Assembly: GCF_005116675.2 (NCBI RefSeq)
Contig: NZ_CP050699.1
Coordinates: forward strand, 496,001 to 560,000
Length of the DNA stretch: 64,000 nt
DNA from: Desulfosediminicola ganghwensis
Lineage (GTDB): Bacteria > Desulfobacterota > Desulfobulbia > Desulfobulbales > Desulfocapsaceae
Direction: 5' to 3'
Part shown: piece by piece, positions 63,786-64,000 of the stretch
How positions within the stretch are numbered: position 1 is the stretch's first letter
How the letters are laid out: each line of letters begins with the position of its first letter
The notes under the pieces: model-generated
What the model saw: only the letters and a program-made list of their open reading frames with translations
Database searches by the model: none
Told to the model about the DNA's origin: nothing
Translations under genes and position numbers: made by a program

Positions 63786-64000
63786 ATGAACGAACATCAC
63801 AGTGAGCCAGGCTACATCTGGCGTTCTTTTGACGAACTGACAACCACCCAGCTCTACAGCCTGCTCAAGCTACGGCAGGAAGTTTTTGTAGTAGAACAGG
63901 ATTGCGCCTATCTTGACGCAGACGGCCTTGATCAGCATTCCATGCATTTGCTTGTCTACGATGAGAACGAAAAAGAGTTGATCGGTTACCTCAGGCTGAT
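63786..64000 (+). CDS. ElaA-type GNAT acetyltransferase, 5' part
   Basis: The first 71 codons run off the end of the window. The product begins MNEHHSEPGYIWRSFDELTT, then LYSLLKLRQEVFVVEQDC and YLDADGLDQHSMHLL. This is the N-terminal signature of the ElaA branch of N-acetyltransferases, which use acetyl-CoA on an unknown amine. No clear ribosome site is visible. Confidence 0.85.
   Translation, partial: MNEHHSEPGYIWRSFDELTTTQLYSLLKLRQEVFVVEQDCAYLDADGLDQHSMHLLVYDENEKELIGYLRL

Noticed and set aside
1-64000. CRISPR arrays, tRNA and rRNA genes
   Set aside because: I looked for regularly spaced repeats, tRNA T-loop words and rRNA segments and saw none that hold up.

Overview
The window looks like a chromosomal segment of an anaerobic, mesophilic Gram-negative bacterium. 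The most likely home is a sulfate- or sulfur-metabolising member of the Desulfobacterota (Desulfobulbales-like). This is an inference from gene content: a methanogen-type soluble NiFe hydrogenase (MvhGA-like), HdrB/HdrC-type subunits joined to a soluble fumarate-reductase-like flavoprotein, a secreted CbiK chelatase, TRAP transporters, a glycyl radical enzyme with its activase, Pta-AckA, rubredoxin and sigma-54 control. No rRNA, tRNA, CRISPR or prophage was seen. The only mobile element is one IS110-family insertion sequence.

Layout. 0.1-9.2 kb: a short-chain acyl/keto-acid block. It holds thiolase and SDR on the minus strand, a divergent CoA-transferase, a sigma-54 activator and a TRAP transporter. 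Sigma-54 (-24/-12) promoter matches lie in front of all three transcription units, so the activator probably controls them together. 9.2-14.3 kb: a long non-coding stretch, a hairpin cluster, a beta-CASP metallo-beta-lactamase-fold nuclease, a Trm5-like methyltransferase, a cold-shock protein and a frameshifted radical-SAM/SPASM remnant. 14.4-16.7 kb: ilvBN with an unlisted 35-residue leader peptide rich in Val and Leu plus an attenuator. 16.8-23.9 kb: iron alcohol dehydrogenase, hybrid histidine kinase, flavodoxin-like reductase, ThiD, an orphan RecF/SMC-like ATPase with an eroded Walker A, and a DUF4332 protein. 24.1-33.4 kb: a HypD-like glycyl radical enzyme and its activase, aspartate aminotransferase, nitroreductase and pta-ackA.

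34.1-41.8 kb: an orphan TRAP binding protein, a cobalamin riboswitch in front of a secreted CbiK, a ThDP enzyme of the pyruvate decarboxylase family that lacks a usual glutamate, an SLC13 permease with RCK domains, a CBS protein and Tag. 42.0-44.2 kb: the MvhGA-like hydrogenase without MvhD. 45.3-50.8 kb: a complete peptide ABC transporter. 51.4-57.1 kb: YqeY, a long hairpin, rubredoxin and the hdrC-hdrB-frdB-frdA-like operon. 57.8-64.0 kb: a small ERR/DRR protein, the IS110 element, a VKOR-thioredoxin fusion, a secreted low-complexity protein, a TPR/OmpA-like lipoprotein, a universal stress protein and the start of an ElaA-type acetyltransferase.

The metabolic picture is oxidation or activation of small organic acids and amino acids: acetoacetyl-CoA cleavage, keto-acid uptake, acetyl-CoA to acetate with ATP, and possibly hydroxyproline. 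Cytoplasmic electron carriers (hydrogenase, Hdr-like/fumarate reductase module, rubredoxin) handle the redox balance. Starts were moved inward from the longest reading frame wherever a clear Shine-Dalgarno site favoured it.
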